Positions 17,320-25,427 of a stretch of 41,215 bases of DNA are shown here, piece by piece. Source of the stretch: Thermoleophilia bacterium (GTDB lineage: Bacteria; Actinomycetota; Thermoleophilia; BMS3ABIN01); assembly GCA_014874265.1 (NCBI GenBank), contig JACWAM010000027.1, forward strand, positions 1 through 41,215, written 5' to 3'. A model generated the notes under the pieces. It was not told where the DNA came from. It ran no database searches and worked only from the letters and a program-made list of their open reading frames with translations. The first letter of the stretch is position 1. Each line of letters begins with the position of its first letter. A program made the position numbers and the translations under genes.

Positions 17320-18029
17320 TGAAATCGCTTGAACGGCACTGTCACGGTCGTGACCGCGGCAGGAACAGGTCACATGGCCGTCTTGCCGACCGCATCGCCG
17401 ACATCCACAGCGCCGTCCATTCGGGGCGCCCGCGCGATCCTGCGGTTGATCAGGCGATCCTGCAAGCCGCCAAGGAAATTCTGGCCGAGACAGGCTTTGA
17501 AGGCATGACCATCGAAGCCGTTGCTCACCGCGCCGGCGTTGGCAAACCGGCCATTTACCGCCGCTGGCCTTCGAAGCGCGATCTGGTTGTCAGGCTGCTG
17601 GAGCAGATCGCCGACCGGCCGGAAATGCCGGGTGCAGGCACCGTCCGGGAACGCCTGGCTGCCTTCTTAAGCGACTGGTGCCAGCGCATGAAGGCCGGCA
17701 ACGCCGTGCAGTCCTTCTCTTCTCTGATCGGCGAGATGCACCGCGACCCCGAACTTCGAGAAAGCGTCATGAAAGCGTTTGTGACTGTCCGCAAGCGAAA
17801 AATGGTGGCGGTCCTGCGAGAAGGCATCGCCAGCGGCGAGATCCAGGCCGGTGTTGATGTGGAGATGATCGTTGACATGTTGTTTGGCGCCGTTATCTCG
17901 CGGAGCCTGATAACCAACCGGCTGCTCACACCCGCTTTTGGCCGGCAGATCGTCGACATGGTTTTCAGCGGTTGCTGCGGTCAGGACGTCGAAGCCCCTC
18001 ACTCCGAGGACGGTTTTTCACCACCATAA
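17319..18029 (+). CDS. TetR/AcrR-family repressor
   Basis: A 236-residue regulator. A basic, Arg/His-rich leader (about 1-40) precedes the TetR helix-turn-helix (GMTIEAVAHRAGVGKPAIYRRWPSKRDLV split across residues 67-95). The C-terminal helical domain should bind the ligand. Start: ATG 17319, overlapping the exporter stop by one base; TTG 17316 is an alternative. Translational coupling implies it controls the exporter, probably at the dyad at 15528-15547. Confidence 0.9.
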   Translation: MKSLERHCHGRDRGRNRSHGRLADRIADIHSAVHSGRPRDPAVDQAILQAAKEILAETGFEGMTIEAVAHRAGVGKPAIYRRWPSKRDLVVRLLEQIADRPEMPGAGTVRERLAAFLSDWCQRMKAGNAVQSFSSLIGEMHRDPELRESVMKAFVTVRKRKMVAVLREGIASGEIQAGVDVEMIVDMLFGAVISRSLITNRLLTPAFGRQIVDMVFSGCCGQDVEAPHSEDGFSPP

Positions 18030-18092
18030 GCTTTTCTCCGACCTCGATGCCGCCAAAAAGATCCGCAGAAATAGGTGAACACCGGCCATGAA

Positions 18093-18200
18093 TTAATGGA
18101 CTCCACCAGCCTCGCCGTCGGTGAGCACCACAACATCCGCCAGGTCCATACGTTTGACCGCCTGCGTTTCCGAGGCCTGCGAGTCGACATTAACGGACAT
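18093..18200 (-). pseudogene. Short ORF resembling a VWA-domain fragment
   Basis: A 35-residue frame from ATG 18200 with the core LADVVVLTDGEAGG, similar to the strand-loop of von Willebrand A domains (VVVLTDGE). No ribosome-binding site was found. It lies alone between tetR and folE and is likely a gene remnant or chance match. Confidence 0.2.
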
Positions 18201-18254
18201 TCACGGAAAGCCTGGAAAAAAGGTTAGCAACTGCTGCTGAGGAAGTTAATCAGT

Positions 18255-18818
18255 CTACCCCGCGTTGATCAGCCCCAGCGCTTCGGCGCGGGTGGCGGCG
18301 TTGGTGCGGAAGATGCCGCGAACGGCTGAGGTCACCGTCTTGGCCGGCATGCGGATGCCGCGCATGGCCATGCAGAGGTGGTCGGCCTCAACCAGCACGA
18401 GCACGCCGCGAGGGTCGAGCGCCTGCTCCATGGCATCGGCGATCGTGGAAGTCATCCGCTCCTGCAGCTGTGGCCGGCGGGCAACAACCTGAACAAGCTT
18501 CGTCAGTTTCGACAAACCCGTGATCTTGCCGCCTTTACTGGGAATGTAAGCCAAGTGCGCCTGGCCGAAGAACGGCAGCAGGTGATGCTCGCACATGGAA
18601 AAGAAGTTGATGCCCTTGAGCAGAACCATCTCCTGATGCCGGTCGGCAGGCATCGTGGTGATGACGGCGGCGGGGTCTCCCGCCTCAAGACCGGAAAAGA
18701 CATCGGCGAACATTTCCGCGACCCGCCGGGGAGTCTCCTTAAGCCCCTCGCGCCCGGCATCCTCGCCGATGCCCTCCAGGATTAAATGAACGCCCTTGCT
18801 GATCTTTTCCCGATCCAT
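18255..18818 (-). CDS. folE: GTP cyclohydrolase I
   Basis: A 187-residue enzyme making 7,8-dihydroneopterin triphosphate from GTP, the first step of folate synthesis. Zinc ligands lie in [10 protein letters not shown] and [22 protein letters not shown] and the C-terminal [13 protein letters not shown] are typical. Start: ATG 18818, 18 bases after the ftsH stop, so it belongs to the tilS-hpt-ftsH-folE run. The other folate genes (folP, folB, folK) lie about 3 kb away beyond the exporter/TetR unit on the same strand. Confidence 0.95.
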   Translation of the reverse strand: MDREKISKGVHLILEGIGEDAGREGLKETPRRVAEMFADVFSGLEAGDPAAVITTMPADRHQEMVLLKGINFFSMCEHHLLPFFGQAHLAYIPSKGGKITGLSKLTKLVQVVARRPQLQERMTSTIADAMEQALDPRGVLVLVEADHLCMAMRGIRMPAKTVTSAVRGIFRTNAATRAEALGLINAG

Positions 18819-18836
18819 GGGCCGGCCGAACCTCGG

Positions 18837-20894
18837 CTAGAACTGGGGTCCGTTCAATCTCCCGCTGCCGCCCGGGCCGTCTTCAGAGGCCACGCTGTCC
18901 GGCCTCTTCCTCTTCCCGCCTTTAGCGGACTGCATGTAAGAGGGCTCCAGCGGCGGTTCGTTCCCGATGCCCGGCCCTTCGGTAGGCCCTTTCTCTCGCT
19001 TCTTCAGGCCGCCGAGCCGCTTGTGTTCCTCGAGTTTTTCCTTGGCGGCGCGCTCGGCGTCTTTCTTGGAGAATACTTCCGCCTCGCTCTTGCCTTCCAG
19101 CAGTTGGTCGAATTCTTCCTTCTCCAGCGTTTCACGCTCGACGAGGATATGCGTAATCGTGTCCAGCTGATCGTGGTGCGACACAAGGATTTCCTTGGCG
19201 CGCTCGTGGGCGTCTTCGATGATCGTCCGGATCTCTTCATCGATCTCCTGCGCGATCTCGTTACTGTAATCAGGCTCCTGCGAAAACTCGCGGCCCAGGA
19301 ACGGCTGCGCGTGATTGTGCCCGAACGTGCGCGGACCCAGCCGCTCGCTCATGCCGTAGCGCATGATCATCTGCTTGGCGATCTCGGTCGCCTGCTGCAG
19401 ATCATTGGCGGCGCCAGATGTAACCTCGTTAAACTGGATCTCTTCCGCGGCGCGCCCGCCCAGCGTGCTCGCCAACCGGTCCAGCAGTTCCGACTTGGAA
19501 ACCAGAAAGCGGTCTTCCTGCGGCAGCGAGATCGTGTATCCCAGCGCCTGACCCCGGCTGATGACCGAGACCTTATGAATCGGATCGGCGAACGGCAGGA
19601 AATGCCCCACCATCGCATGCCCGACCTCATGATAGGCGGTGATCAGTTTTTCCTTGCCACTAAGGATGCGGCTCTTCTTTTCCGGTCCGGCCACGACCCG
19701 CATGATGCCTTCCTCCAACTCCTCCATGCCAATCTCTTTCTTGCCGTGGCGGGCGGCAAGCAGGGCCGCCTCATTCACCAGGTTGGCCAGGTCGGCGCCG
19801 GTAAAGCCGGGCGTCTGTCCCGCCAGCGGACCAAGCTTGATGTCCTTGCCCAGCGGCTTGCCGCGCGAATGCACCTTGAGGATCGCTTCACGGCCCTTGC
19901 GGTCGGGTCGGTCGACGACAATCTGCCGGTCGAAGCGGCCGGGCCTAAGCAGCGCCGGATCAAGGATGTCGGGCCGGTTCGTGGCCGCTATCATGATCAC
20001 GTTGTCTTTCATCTCGAAGCCGTCCATCTCCACCAGCAGTTGGTTCAGCGTCTGCTCCCGCTCGTCGTGGCCGCCACCCAGGCCGGCGCCGCGGTGGCGC
20101 CCGACGGCATCGATCTCATCGATGAAGATGATGCAGGGGGAATTTTGCTTTGCCTGCTCGAACAGGTCGCGCACGCGGGAAGCACCCACGCCGACGAACA
20201 TCTCGACAAAGTCAGAGCCGCTAATGGAAAAGAAGGGCACGCCCGCCTCGCCGGCAACGGCGCGGGCCAGCAGCGTCTTGCCAGTGCCCGGAGGCCCGTA
20301 AAGCAAAACGCCCTTGGGAATCTTGGCGCCCAGATTCTGGAACTTGCGCGGATTCTCCAAAAATTCCTTTATTTCCTGTAATTCCTCCACCGCCTCGTCA
20401 ACGCCGGCGACATCGGTAAAAGTAACTTTTGGCTGATCTACGCTCATCCGTTTGGCGCGGCTCTTGCCGAACGACATCACCTTGTTGCCGCCTCCCTGCA
20501 TCTGGTTCATCATGAACAGCCAAAAGATGACAATTATCACGATCGGCAGCGCCGAGACCAGCAGCGATGACCAGATCGACGAGCCAGTCCCTTCAATGGT
20601 GGTAGAAACATTATTATCGATGAGAAGTTGTGTGAGCGGGTAATCGTCCGTGTAGCCGACATTGTATTTGTGTCCGGTGTTGCCAACGAGAACGACGGTG
20701 AGATTATGGTCATTCTGGTTTACGTCGACCGACTTGACATCGTGCGCCTGCACTTTCCCGACGAATTCCCCAAACGACATATCACTGCTGCCGGAATCCC
20801 GGTTATTGATAATCTGCATGACGAAAAACGCCAGCAGCACAACGATCAAAATCGGGAAAGCGGCGCTTCGTAAAAACTTGGCCAACTTATTCAT
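18837..20894 (-). CDS. ftsH: ATP-dependent zinc metalloprotease FtsH
   Basis: About 685 residues, a hexameric membrane AAA+ protease. TM1 spans about 11-29, an extracytoplasmic domain 30-105 and TM2 109-128. Walker A is GPPGTGKT (200-207), Walker [13 protein letters not shown] (254-265) and the second region of homology [20 protein letters not shown] (304-323). The zinc site is HEVGH (422-426). The C-terminal tail is hydrophilic and rich in Gly, Pro and Lys. Start: ATG 20894 ([10 protein letters not shown]), with GGAAAGGAT close upstream. An in-frame ATG at 20948 lies inside a hairpin and is less likely. Confidence 0.95.
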   Translation of the reverse strand: MNKLAKFLRSAAFPILIVVLLAFFVMQIINNRDSGSSDMSFGEFVGKVQAHDVKSVDVNQNDHNLTVVLVGNTGHKYNVGYTDDYPLTQLLIDNNVSTTIEGTGSSIWSSLLVSALPIVIIVIFWLFMMNQMQGGGNKVMSFGKSRAKRMSVDQPKVTFTDVAGVDEAVEELQEIKEFLENPRKFQNLGAKIPKGVLLYGPPGTGKTLLARAVAGEAGVPFFSISGSDFVEMFVGVGASRVRDLFEQAKQNSPCIIFIDEIDAVGRHRGAGLGGGHDEREQTLNQLLVEMDGFEMKDNVIMIAATNRPDILDPALLRPGRFDRQIVVDRPDRKGREAILKVHSRGKPLGKDIKLGPLAGQTPGFTGADLANLVNEAALLAARHGKKEIGMEELEEGIMRVVAGPEKKSRILSGKEKLITAYHEVGHAMVGHFLPFADPIHKVSVISRGQALGYTISLPQEDRFLVSKSELLDRLASTLGGRAAEEIQFNEVTSGAANDLQQATEIAKQMIMRYGMSERLGPRTFGHNHAQPFLGREFSQEPDYSNEIAQEIDEEIRTIIEDAHERAKEILVSHHDQLDTITHILVERETLEKEEFDQLLEGKSEAEVFSKKDAERAAKEKLEEHKRLGGLKKREKGPTEGPGIGNEPPLEPSYMQSAKGGKRKRPDSVASEDGPGGSGRLNGPQF

Positions 20895-20943
20895 ATCCTT
20901 TCCGCGTGTAAGCGGCCTGCCGGCCGCCCCTATATATTTATCA

Positions 20944-21041
20944 GGCAAGCGCCCCGCTTGCCGTCCGCGCCCTTGTTATCCGGCGACGGTTCGCACATCG
21001 GTTGCCTGCCACATGCACGCCGGCTTTAGAGCCGGCAGGCA
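20944..21041 (-). other. Nested hairpins in the ftsH leader
   Basis: GGCAAGC (20944-20950) pairs with GCTTGCC (20956-20962). Further upstream on the transcript GCCGGCT-TTAG-AGCCGGC (21019-21036) competes with TGCCTGCC (21003-21010) pairing with GGCAGGCA (21034-21041). These alternative folds lie between hpt and ftsH; no T run follows. Rest of the 210-base gap: nothing recognised. Confidence 0.35.
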
Positions 21042-21104
21042 TACCAGTTTATTATCTCACATTACGCCATTTAGCGGCAGCTTTTCAGCCCCTCAGCCGC
21101 CCGC

Positions 21105-21641
21105 TTATCCTAGCTCTTCCTCGGGAAGGGCGGCGATAAACCTGAGATTTCGATAATGCTCGTTAAAATCCAGGCCGTAACCGACCACATACCGGTCGGG
21201 AACTTCAAAGCCGACGTACTTACACTTTATATCGACCTTTTGGCGTGCAGGCTTCGTCAGCAGCGTTGCCACCTCCACGGAGGCCGGATTACGCGCCGTA
21301 AGGTTCTTTCGCAGGTAGCTGAGCGTCAGGCCAGAATCGACGATATCCTCGACAATGATGACATGCCGGTCTGTAATATATGCGTCAAGATCTTTCAGAA
21401 TCCTGACGACCCCCGAGGAGTCCGCCGCCGAACCATAGCTAGAAACTGCCATAAAGTCAAGCTCACACGGGATGGATATCTGCCGGACGAGATCGGCCGT
21501 AAAAAAAACAGCTCCCTTAAGAACACAAACCAGCAGCGGCTCCTTGTCCCGGTAATCAGCGGTAATTTTCGCCGCAATTTCCAGGACACGCCTGCGGATA
21601 TCCTCTTCCCCGACGATGACTTCATCAAACTTTGTTATCAA
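21105..21641 (-). CDS. hpt: Hypoxanthine-guanine phosphoribosyltransferase
   Basis: A 178-residue purine salvage enzyme joining hypoxanthine or guanine to PRPP. The PRPP loop is VIIVEDIVDSGLTL, LVCVLKGAVFFTADLVR is the N-terminal loop, and VGYGLDFNEHYRNL is the C-terminal signature. Start: the second of two tandem TTG codons (21641), four bases after AGGAGG; the first (21644) is too close to it. The gene starts inside the end of tilS. tilS-hpt-ftsH is a very widespread bacterial order. Confidence 0.95.
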   Translation of the reverse strand: MITKFDEVIVGEEDIRRRVLEIAAKITADYRDKEPLLVCVLKGAVFFTADLVRQISIPCELDFMAVSSYGSAADSSGVVRILKDLDAYITDRHVIIVEDIVDSGLTLSYLRKNLTARNPASVEVATLLTKPARQKVDIKCKYVGFEVPDRYVVGYGLDFNEHYRNLRFIAALPEEELG

Positions 21642-23070
21642 CAATCCTCCTGGTTGCCCTAAGTCCTACTAAACGCTCACTTCTGGAAGTGACGCGAAAA
21701 TCCTCTGCGATCTTAAGACCGCAGACCCAGGCGATCTCTGACCCGCAGGTTACCACCGGAATGCGCTCCCGCTCACTCCGGGCAATCTTGGCGTCGACGA
21801 AAATATCCTGAAGGCTCTTGTGGCCCTTGAGACCCAGCGGCCGGAACCTGTCACCCGCCCGCCAGGGACGCACCTTGAGGTCCGAATCAAGCCCGGAGCC
21901 GTCAATTGTGACCATCAGCGGATCGGATGAGACCACCCCCCACCAGGGTGACTCAACTGCCTCGATCTCAAAATCCCCAAAGACGGCCTTGCCCGGAACA
22001 GGCAGATCCACTTGCCCGGGCGCAGCGCCGCCATCCTGGCCGGCCGGCGGCGTCCGTAAAAGCAGTTTATCGTACTGGCGCTCCACCCGCAGTTCACCCG
22101 GCAACGACAGGCCGCTGCTTCCGTTCGTATTTTGACAAATATCAATGATACCATCAATGAGACTGCGCGAAAGCCGGACCGGAGCCGCTGCTTCGGCAAG
22201 CCAGCGGCGAACCAGCAGCCTTGCCTTAGCCTTTGGCAAATCTGCCAATTGATCAACTTGCAGAATGATCTGGCCGCCCTCGTCGGCGGCAACCCGGTTC
22301 CAGAGAGCATCTGTGAGCTCGCTGAGAACGGCATCTTCATCCTCGAGGAGCGCTAACGTACTCAAGATCCGGTCCCGGAAGTCGGGTCTGATCGCCTCCA
22401 GCTCCGGCAGTACCTGACGCCGGATGCGATTTCGTGTATAGTCCGGCGACCGGTTGGACGCGTCCTCCCGGAAGGTGATTCCCTGGCGCCGGCAGAAATC
22501 CCTGATCTGCCGAGACTCGAGAAACAGGAGCGGCCGGATGACGCGGCCACGGCGGGGCGGCATTACCACCAGCGAGCGGCGTCCCGCGTAAGTGATCAAC
22601 CGGTAAATGAATGTTTCAATGCGGTCGTCCTGGTTGTGACCAACGGCTATTCGGGTGTATCCCTGCCAGCGGCTGAGGTTCTGCGCCGCCAGGTAACGGA
22701 AGTCCCGCGCCCATGCCTGGAAATTGGCGCCGCCGTGCACCGGCGCCTTGACCGTGTGGACGGTTACGCCCAGACGCTTCCCGAGCGCGCGGACAAACTC
22801 TTCGTCGGCTTCGCTGTCGGCGCCCCGGCGGCCGTAATTGACGTGCAAGACGCCAACTGAGAAAGAGCCGGCAAAGGCAGGCTCGTCCGGCCGGGACAGC
22901 TGCTCAAGCACCCGGAGCAATAATACGGAGTCGGCGCCACCGGAAACCAGGCAAAGCACCCTGTCGCCACTCCGGATCAGCCCCTTTGTGGTGACAAATC
23001 CGGCCACGTCCCGCATCAGCTGCGGTGGAAGGGAAGCTGCGTCTGATTCTGAGATGGAGAGACTCGACAT
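21625..23070 (-). CDS. tilS: tRNA(Ile)-lysidine synthase
   Basis: About 481 residues. Modifies C34 of tRNA-Ile(CAU) with lysine so it reads AUA. PP-loop SGGADSVLLL lies near residue 41, with HVNYGRRGADSEADEEFV, VGHNQDDRIETF and the DASNRSPDYTRNRIR segment following. The C-terminal third is the TilS substrate-binding region (RPWRAGDRFRPLGLKGHKSLQDIF). Start: ATG 23070 (MSSLSISESD). Longer in-frame starts at 23127 and 23214 fall at the promoter and in a terminator hairpin. Confidence 0.94.
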   Translation of the reverse strand: MSSLSISESDAASLPPQLMRDVAGFVTTKGLIRSGDRVLCLVSGGADSVLLLRVLEQLSRPDEPAFAGSFSVGVLHVNYGRRGADSEADEEFVRALGKRLGVTVHTVKAPVHGGANFQAWARDFRYLAAQNLSRWQGYTRIAVGHNQDDRIETFIYRLITYAGRRSLVVMPPRRGRVIRPLLFLESRQIRDFCRRQGITFREDASNRSPDYTRNRIRRQVLPELEAIRPDFRDRILSTLALLEDEDAVLSELTDALWNRVAADEGGQIILQVDQLADLPKAKARLLVRRWLAEAAAPVRLSRSLIDGIIDICQNTNGSSGLSLPGELRVERQYDKLLLRTPPAGQDGGAAPGQVDLPVPGKAVFGDFEIEAVESPWWGVVSSDPLMVTIDGSGLDSDLKVRPWRAGDRFRPLGLKGHKSLQDIFVDAKIARSERERIPVVTCGSEIAWVCGLKIAEDFRVTSRSERLVGLRATRRIVDNKV

Positions 23071-23127
23071 TGCGGAAAAGGTCAGCCCCGGAGGTAGCCA
23101 GCGCCCCTGGGCGGTAGACGTGTGCAT

Positions 23128-23136
23128 ATTATAACA
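23128..23136 (-). promoter_or_regulatory. Extended -10 promoter of tilS-hpt-ftsH-folE
   Basis: On the minus strand TGTTATAAT, a perfect extended -10 (TGnTATAAT). No good -35 is seen. The transcript would start near 23120, about 50 bases before the tilS ATG. Confidence 0.55.
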
Positions 23137-23181
23137 GGAAGCCACGAACATCTTCCTGCCAAGCGTATTTGCCGAAATAAA

Positions 23182-23205
23182 GCCAGCCCGCTTGAGCGGG
23201 CTGGC
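23182..23205 (-). terminator. Intrinsic terminator after the zinc-ribbon gene
   Basis: GCCAGCCCGC-TTGA-GCGGGCTGGC, a perfect 10-bp stem, followed on the minus strand by TTTATTT. It separates the gene at 23241 from the tilS promoter. Confidence 0.85.
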
Positions 23206-23240
23206 GATAAGCATTTGTGCTGCTTGAGAGGTCCGCCGGT

Positions 23241-23510
23241 TCAGGCGGCCTTTTCCAGGCTTTCCTCAGCCGGCGCTGCGGGCGGCTGCAGCGCGGCGAG
23301 CTGATTCTTTTTCACCCGTGTAGCTTTACCACATTTCGGACACCTTAGAAAATAATTAATCCTGTACGGAAATACGGGGATGAAAAAGAGGGTAAACCAG
23401 GTGCCAACCTTAATCAGGCGCGCCTCGACCTGGTTATCGCAATGGGCGCATAGAAGAGCATACTTCCCTCCCAGATCATGAACCCTCCTTCTCCAGCCAA
23501 AAATAATCAT
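23241..23510 (-). CDS. Small zinc-ribbon protein
   Basis: An 89-residue protein starting MIIFGWRRR, with CAHC near residue 21 and CPKC near residue 57, and between them a hydrophobic stretch (WFTLFFIPVFP). This matches the common 'zinc-ribbon domain-containing' small proteins with an FFGWG-like start. Function is unknown; the hydrophobic segment suggests membrane association. Start: ATG 23510, about 16 bases after the predicted transcription start; ATG 23534 lies inside the -10 box. Single-gene unit with its own terminator. Confidence 0.8.
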   Translation of the reverse strand: MIIFGWRRRVHDLGGKYALLCAHCDNQVEARLIKVGTWFTLFFIPVFPYRINYFLRCPKCGKATRVKKNQLAALQPPAAPAEESLEKAA

Positions 23511-23532
23511 GAGGTCACCGCCTTCACGAAAC

Positions 23533-23538
23533 ATTATA
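23533..23538 (-). promoter_or_regulatory. -10 element of the small zinc-ribbon gene
   Basis: TATAAT on the minus strand, with ATTGCC 16 bases upstream as a poor -35. It fixes the start codon at 23510 rather than 23534. Confidence 0.45.
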
Positions 23539-23740
23539 AGATAACTAATTTATCGGCAATCCGCGGGGGTCAAAAAGCAGAAGCAGATATTCAGGTGAAC
23601 CGATTGAGGCGGTCCCGCTTAAAGGATGGCACCAGCGCTTCATCAAAGCAGCCCTTCCACAGGGGAGCTAGGCGGCCAGTTCCGGAACGATGGCAGACCT
23701 GGGATATCTTTTCTTCACAAACAAAACTACGGCTTTGGGA

Positions 23741-23746
23741 TAGAAT
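23741..23746 (+). promoter_or_regulatory. -10 element giving a leaderless transcript
   Basis: TAGAAT ends six bases before the ATG at 23753, so the expected first base of RNA is the start codon itself. No Shine-Dalgarno sequence is present, consistent with leaderless translation common in Actinobacteria and Deinococcus. Confidence 0.5.
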
Positions 23747-23752
23747 GGCCTC

Positions 23753-24448
23753 ATGAACGATCAGGACAGGACCCGCAAGGAATTCCTGCGCAAGACGCCG
23801 ATCTTTTCGGCGCTCAGCGAAGCCGAGCTGGATGATGTCCTGCCGCTGCTAATTAGCCGGCGGCTGAAGAAGGACACCGTCGTGTTTCACGAAGGCGATC
23901 CGGCGTCGGCTTTTTATCTGGTCAGAAGCGGGCAGGTAAAAATCTTCAAGAATTCCCGGGACGGCCGGGAGCAGGTGTTCTCGATCCTCGGCGACGGCCA
24001 GATTTTCGGCGATGTCCCTTCCTTTGACGGCGGGCCTTATCCCGCCTCGGCGGCCACCATGACCGGCGCGGAGATCTATCTCATCCGGCGCGACGATTTC
24101 CAGGAGCTGGTGCGGCGCCATCCGGAGATCGCGCTCAGGGTCATCCAGGTCCTGGGATCGCGCCTGAGGCAGGCGCTGGAGCTGGTGCGCGATCTCTCCT
24201 TCAAACAGGTTCCTCACCGGTTGGCCGGGCTGCTGCTGAAGCTGGGCGAGGAGTACGGCCAGGAAACCGAGCCGGGGCTACTGATCAGCCTCTCCCTCTC
24301 CCGCCAGGATCTGGCTGATATCGCCGGCACTTCCCGCGAGACCGTCACCCGGGAGCTGAAAAAGATGGAGCGCGCCGGGCTGATCGCCATTAATCGGCGC
24401 CGGATAACCATCGTCGACAGAGCTGCACTTAAGGCGTGGGCTCGCTAG
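23753..24448 (+). CDS. Crp/Fnr-family transcription regulator
   Basis: A 231-residue regulator. Residues about 15-125 form the cyclic-nucleotide-binding jelly roll (FHEGDPASAFYLVRSGQVKIF, DGQIFGDVPSFDGG). The C-terminal winged helix has the recognition helix LSRQDLADIAGTSRETVTRELKK. The Fnr-type N-terminal cysteine cluster is absent. The phosphate-binding cassette (FGDVPSFDGGPYPASA) has lost the usual RxA(S/T) arginine, so cAMP binding in the classical way is doubtful. Apparently leaderless. Heptad repeats begin two bases after its stop codon; a small zinc protein and an oxidase-like protein follow on the same strand. Confidence 0.9.
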   Translation: MNDQDRTRKEFLRKTPIFSALSEAELDDVLPLLISRRLKKDTVVFHEGDPASAFYLVRSGQVKIFKNSRDGREQVFSILGDGQIFGDVPSFDGGPYPASAATMTGAEIYLIRRDDFQELVRRHPEIALRVIQVLGSRLRQALELVRDLSFKQVPHRLAGLLLKLGEEYGQETEPGLLISLSLSRQDLADIAGTSRETVTRELKKMERAGLIAINRRRITIVDRAALKAWAR

Positions 24449-24450
24449 AC

Positions 24451-24478
24451 AGTTTCCTGTTTCCGGTTTCCGGTGAAA
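24451..24478. repeat. Heptad tract at the crp-like 3' end
   Basis: Four in-phase heptads (AGTTTCC TGTTTCC and two more) begin two bases after the stop codon. The tract at 24572-24606 is its approximate inverted complement. Confidence 0.8.
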
Positions 24479-24571
24479 GATGATGAAGATCACATTCGTA
24501 ACTGATTGCCCTCAATTTTAAGTAATGTTTAAACGGTTATCCTTCATGCAGGGTTAACAATTAATGGGTTT

Positions 24572-24606
24572 AACAGGAAACCGGAAAGCGTAAACCGAAA
24601 ACTTCT
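24572..24606. repeat. Heptad tract, inverted partner
   Basis: Five in-phase heptads beginning AACAGGA AACCGGA. They end just before the AAGGAG ribosome-binding site of the gene at 24619. Confidence 0.8.
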
Positions 24607-24618
24607 CAAGGAGACCAC

Positions 24619-24762
24619 ATGACTGACGCAGCCAAAACCCCGGTGTGCATGCAATGCGGCGCCACGAGCAACGATAACGTTTTAATCCAGTGCCTCAAGA
24701 ATGGGGACGAAGACTGGGTATGCGTCAGCTGCCTGCCAATCCTGATCCACGGCGGACACTGA
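24619..24762 (+). CDS. Small zinc-binding protein (47 residues)
   Basis: ATG 24619 is preceded by AAGGAG with a five-base spacer. The product has CMQC near residue 10 and CVSC near residue 36, plus a further Cys and a C-terminal His, so it probably folds around one zinc. Family not recognised. Followed directly by heptad repeats. Confidence 0.65.
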   Translation: MTDAAKTPVCMQCGATSNDNVLIQCLKNGDEDWVCVSCLPILIHGGH

Positions 24763-24766
24763 TAAA

Positions 24767-24842
24767 GCTGATGCTGGATACTGCATCCTTGATGCTGGAT
24801 TAAAACGTTTGCAAGCAGATGCTAAATGGTGGATGGTGGACA
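24767..24842. repeat. Two heptad tracts of the GATGCTG family
   Basis: Five in-phase units at 24767-24801 (GCTGATG CTGGATA ...) and four at 24815-24842 (GCAGATG CTAAATG ...). The first starts four bases after the stop codon of the 47-residue gene. The second is nearly the reverse complement of the tract at the tal 3' end. Confidence 0.8.
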
Positions 24843-24863
24843 AACCCCGTGTAAGGAGGAAGC

Positions 24864-25313
24864 GTGAGCCCGACGGTTATTGGATTTATTCGAATCAGCC
24901 TGTTGTCGCTGTTTGTGGGCGTCATCATGGGGATCCTGATCGCGGTGGGCGTTTTTCGGAACGTCACTAATCCTTCGTTGATCACTTCCGCCCATGCTCA
25001 CATCAACCTCCTGGGCGGCGTGATGATGTTGATATTCGGGGTTGGTTATCACATATTGCCGCGCTTTAGCGGCCGGCCCCTTTTCAGTGAGGGTATCGCC
25101 AGGGTGCAGCTCTGGCTGAGCGGCGCCGGCCTCATCGGGATGTTCATCTTGTTTTTTGCCGGCGGATACTCTTCGTCTGACTTCCTGCGCTATGGAGTAG
25201 CCCCGTTCGGCGCTCTCTACGGCGCCGGAGCGATTCTGTTTGTCTATAACATGTGGCGCACCCTGGCGGGCGCCACGCCCGCGCCGCCGCCGCTCCGGCC
25301 AGCGAAAAAGTAG
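24864..25313 (+). CDS. Short heme-copper-oxidase subunit I-like membrane protein
   Basis: A 149-residue protein with about four membrane segments (residues 7-29, 45-64, 77-101 and 108-127) and a Pro-rich tail. SAHAHINLLGGVMMLIFGVGYHILPRF resembles, in pieces, the HAHxxLxG helix of cytochrome oxidase/nitric oxide reductase subunit I, and the histidines could bind heme. At this length it cannot be a full catalytic subunit; similar stand-alone proteins are usually annotated 'cytochrome c oxidase subunit I-like'. Start: GTG 24864, with AAGGAGG four bases upstream. It follows a Crp-family gene and a zinc protein, suggesting redox-responsive control (inference). Confidence 0.6.
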   Translation: MSPTVIGFIRISLLSLFVGVIMGILIAVGVFRNVTNPSLITSAHAHINLLGGVMMLIFGVGYHILPRFSGRPLFSEGIARVQLWLSGAGLIGMFILFFAGGYSSSDFLRYGVAPFGALYGAGAILFVYNMWRTLAGATPAPPPLRPAKK

Positions 25314-25350
25314 CTTCAGAACTTTCGTTTTGTTTGTTTTGTTTTATCAA

Positions 25351-25383
25351 CGCCGCGGCCGGCTCAATGAGCCGGCCGCGGCG
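25351..25383. terminator. Very stable bidirectional hairpin
   Basis: A perfect 15-bp stem (25351-25365 with 25369-25383, all but one or two pairs G-C) closes a 3-base AAT loop between two convergent genes. No T run follows on either side. Confidence 0.7.
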
Positions 25384-25427
25384 CTTGCAACCTGGAAAGT
25401 CAGTCGTTGGTCAGTTGGCTTTTAATA

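Noticed and set aside
23071-23214. Longer tilS N-terminus (to 23214)
   Set aside because: The region contains a terminator hairpin and the extended -10 promoter; homologues start near the ATG at 23070.
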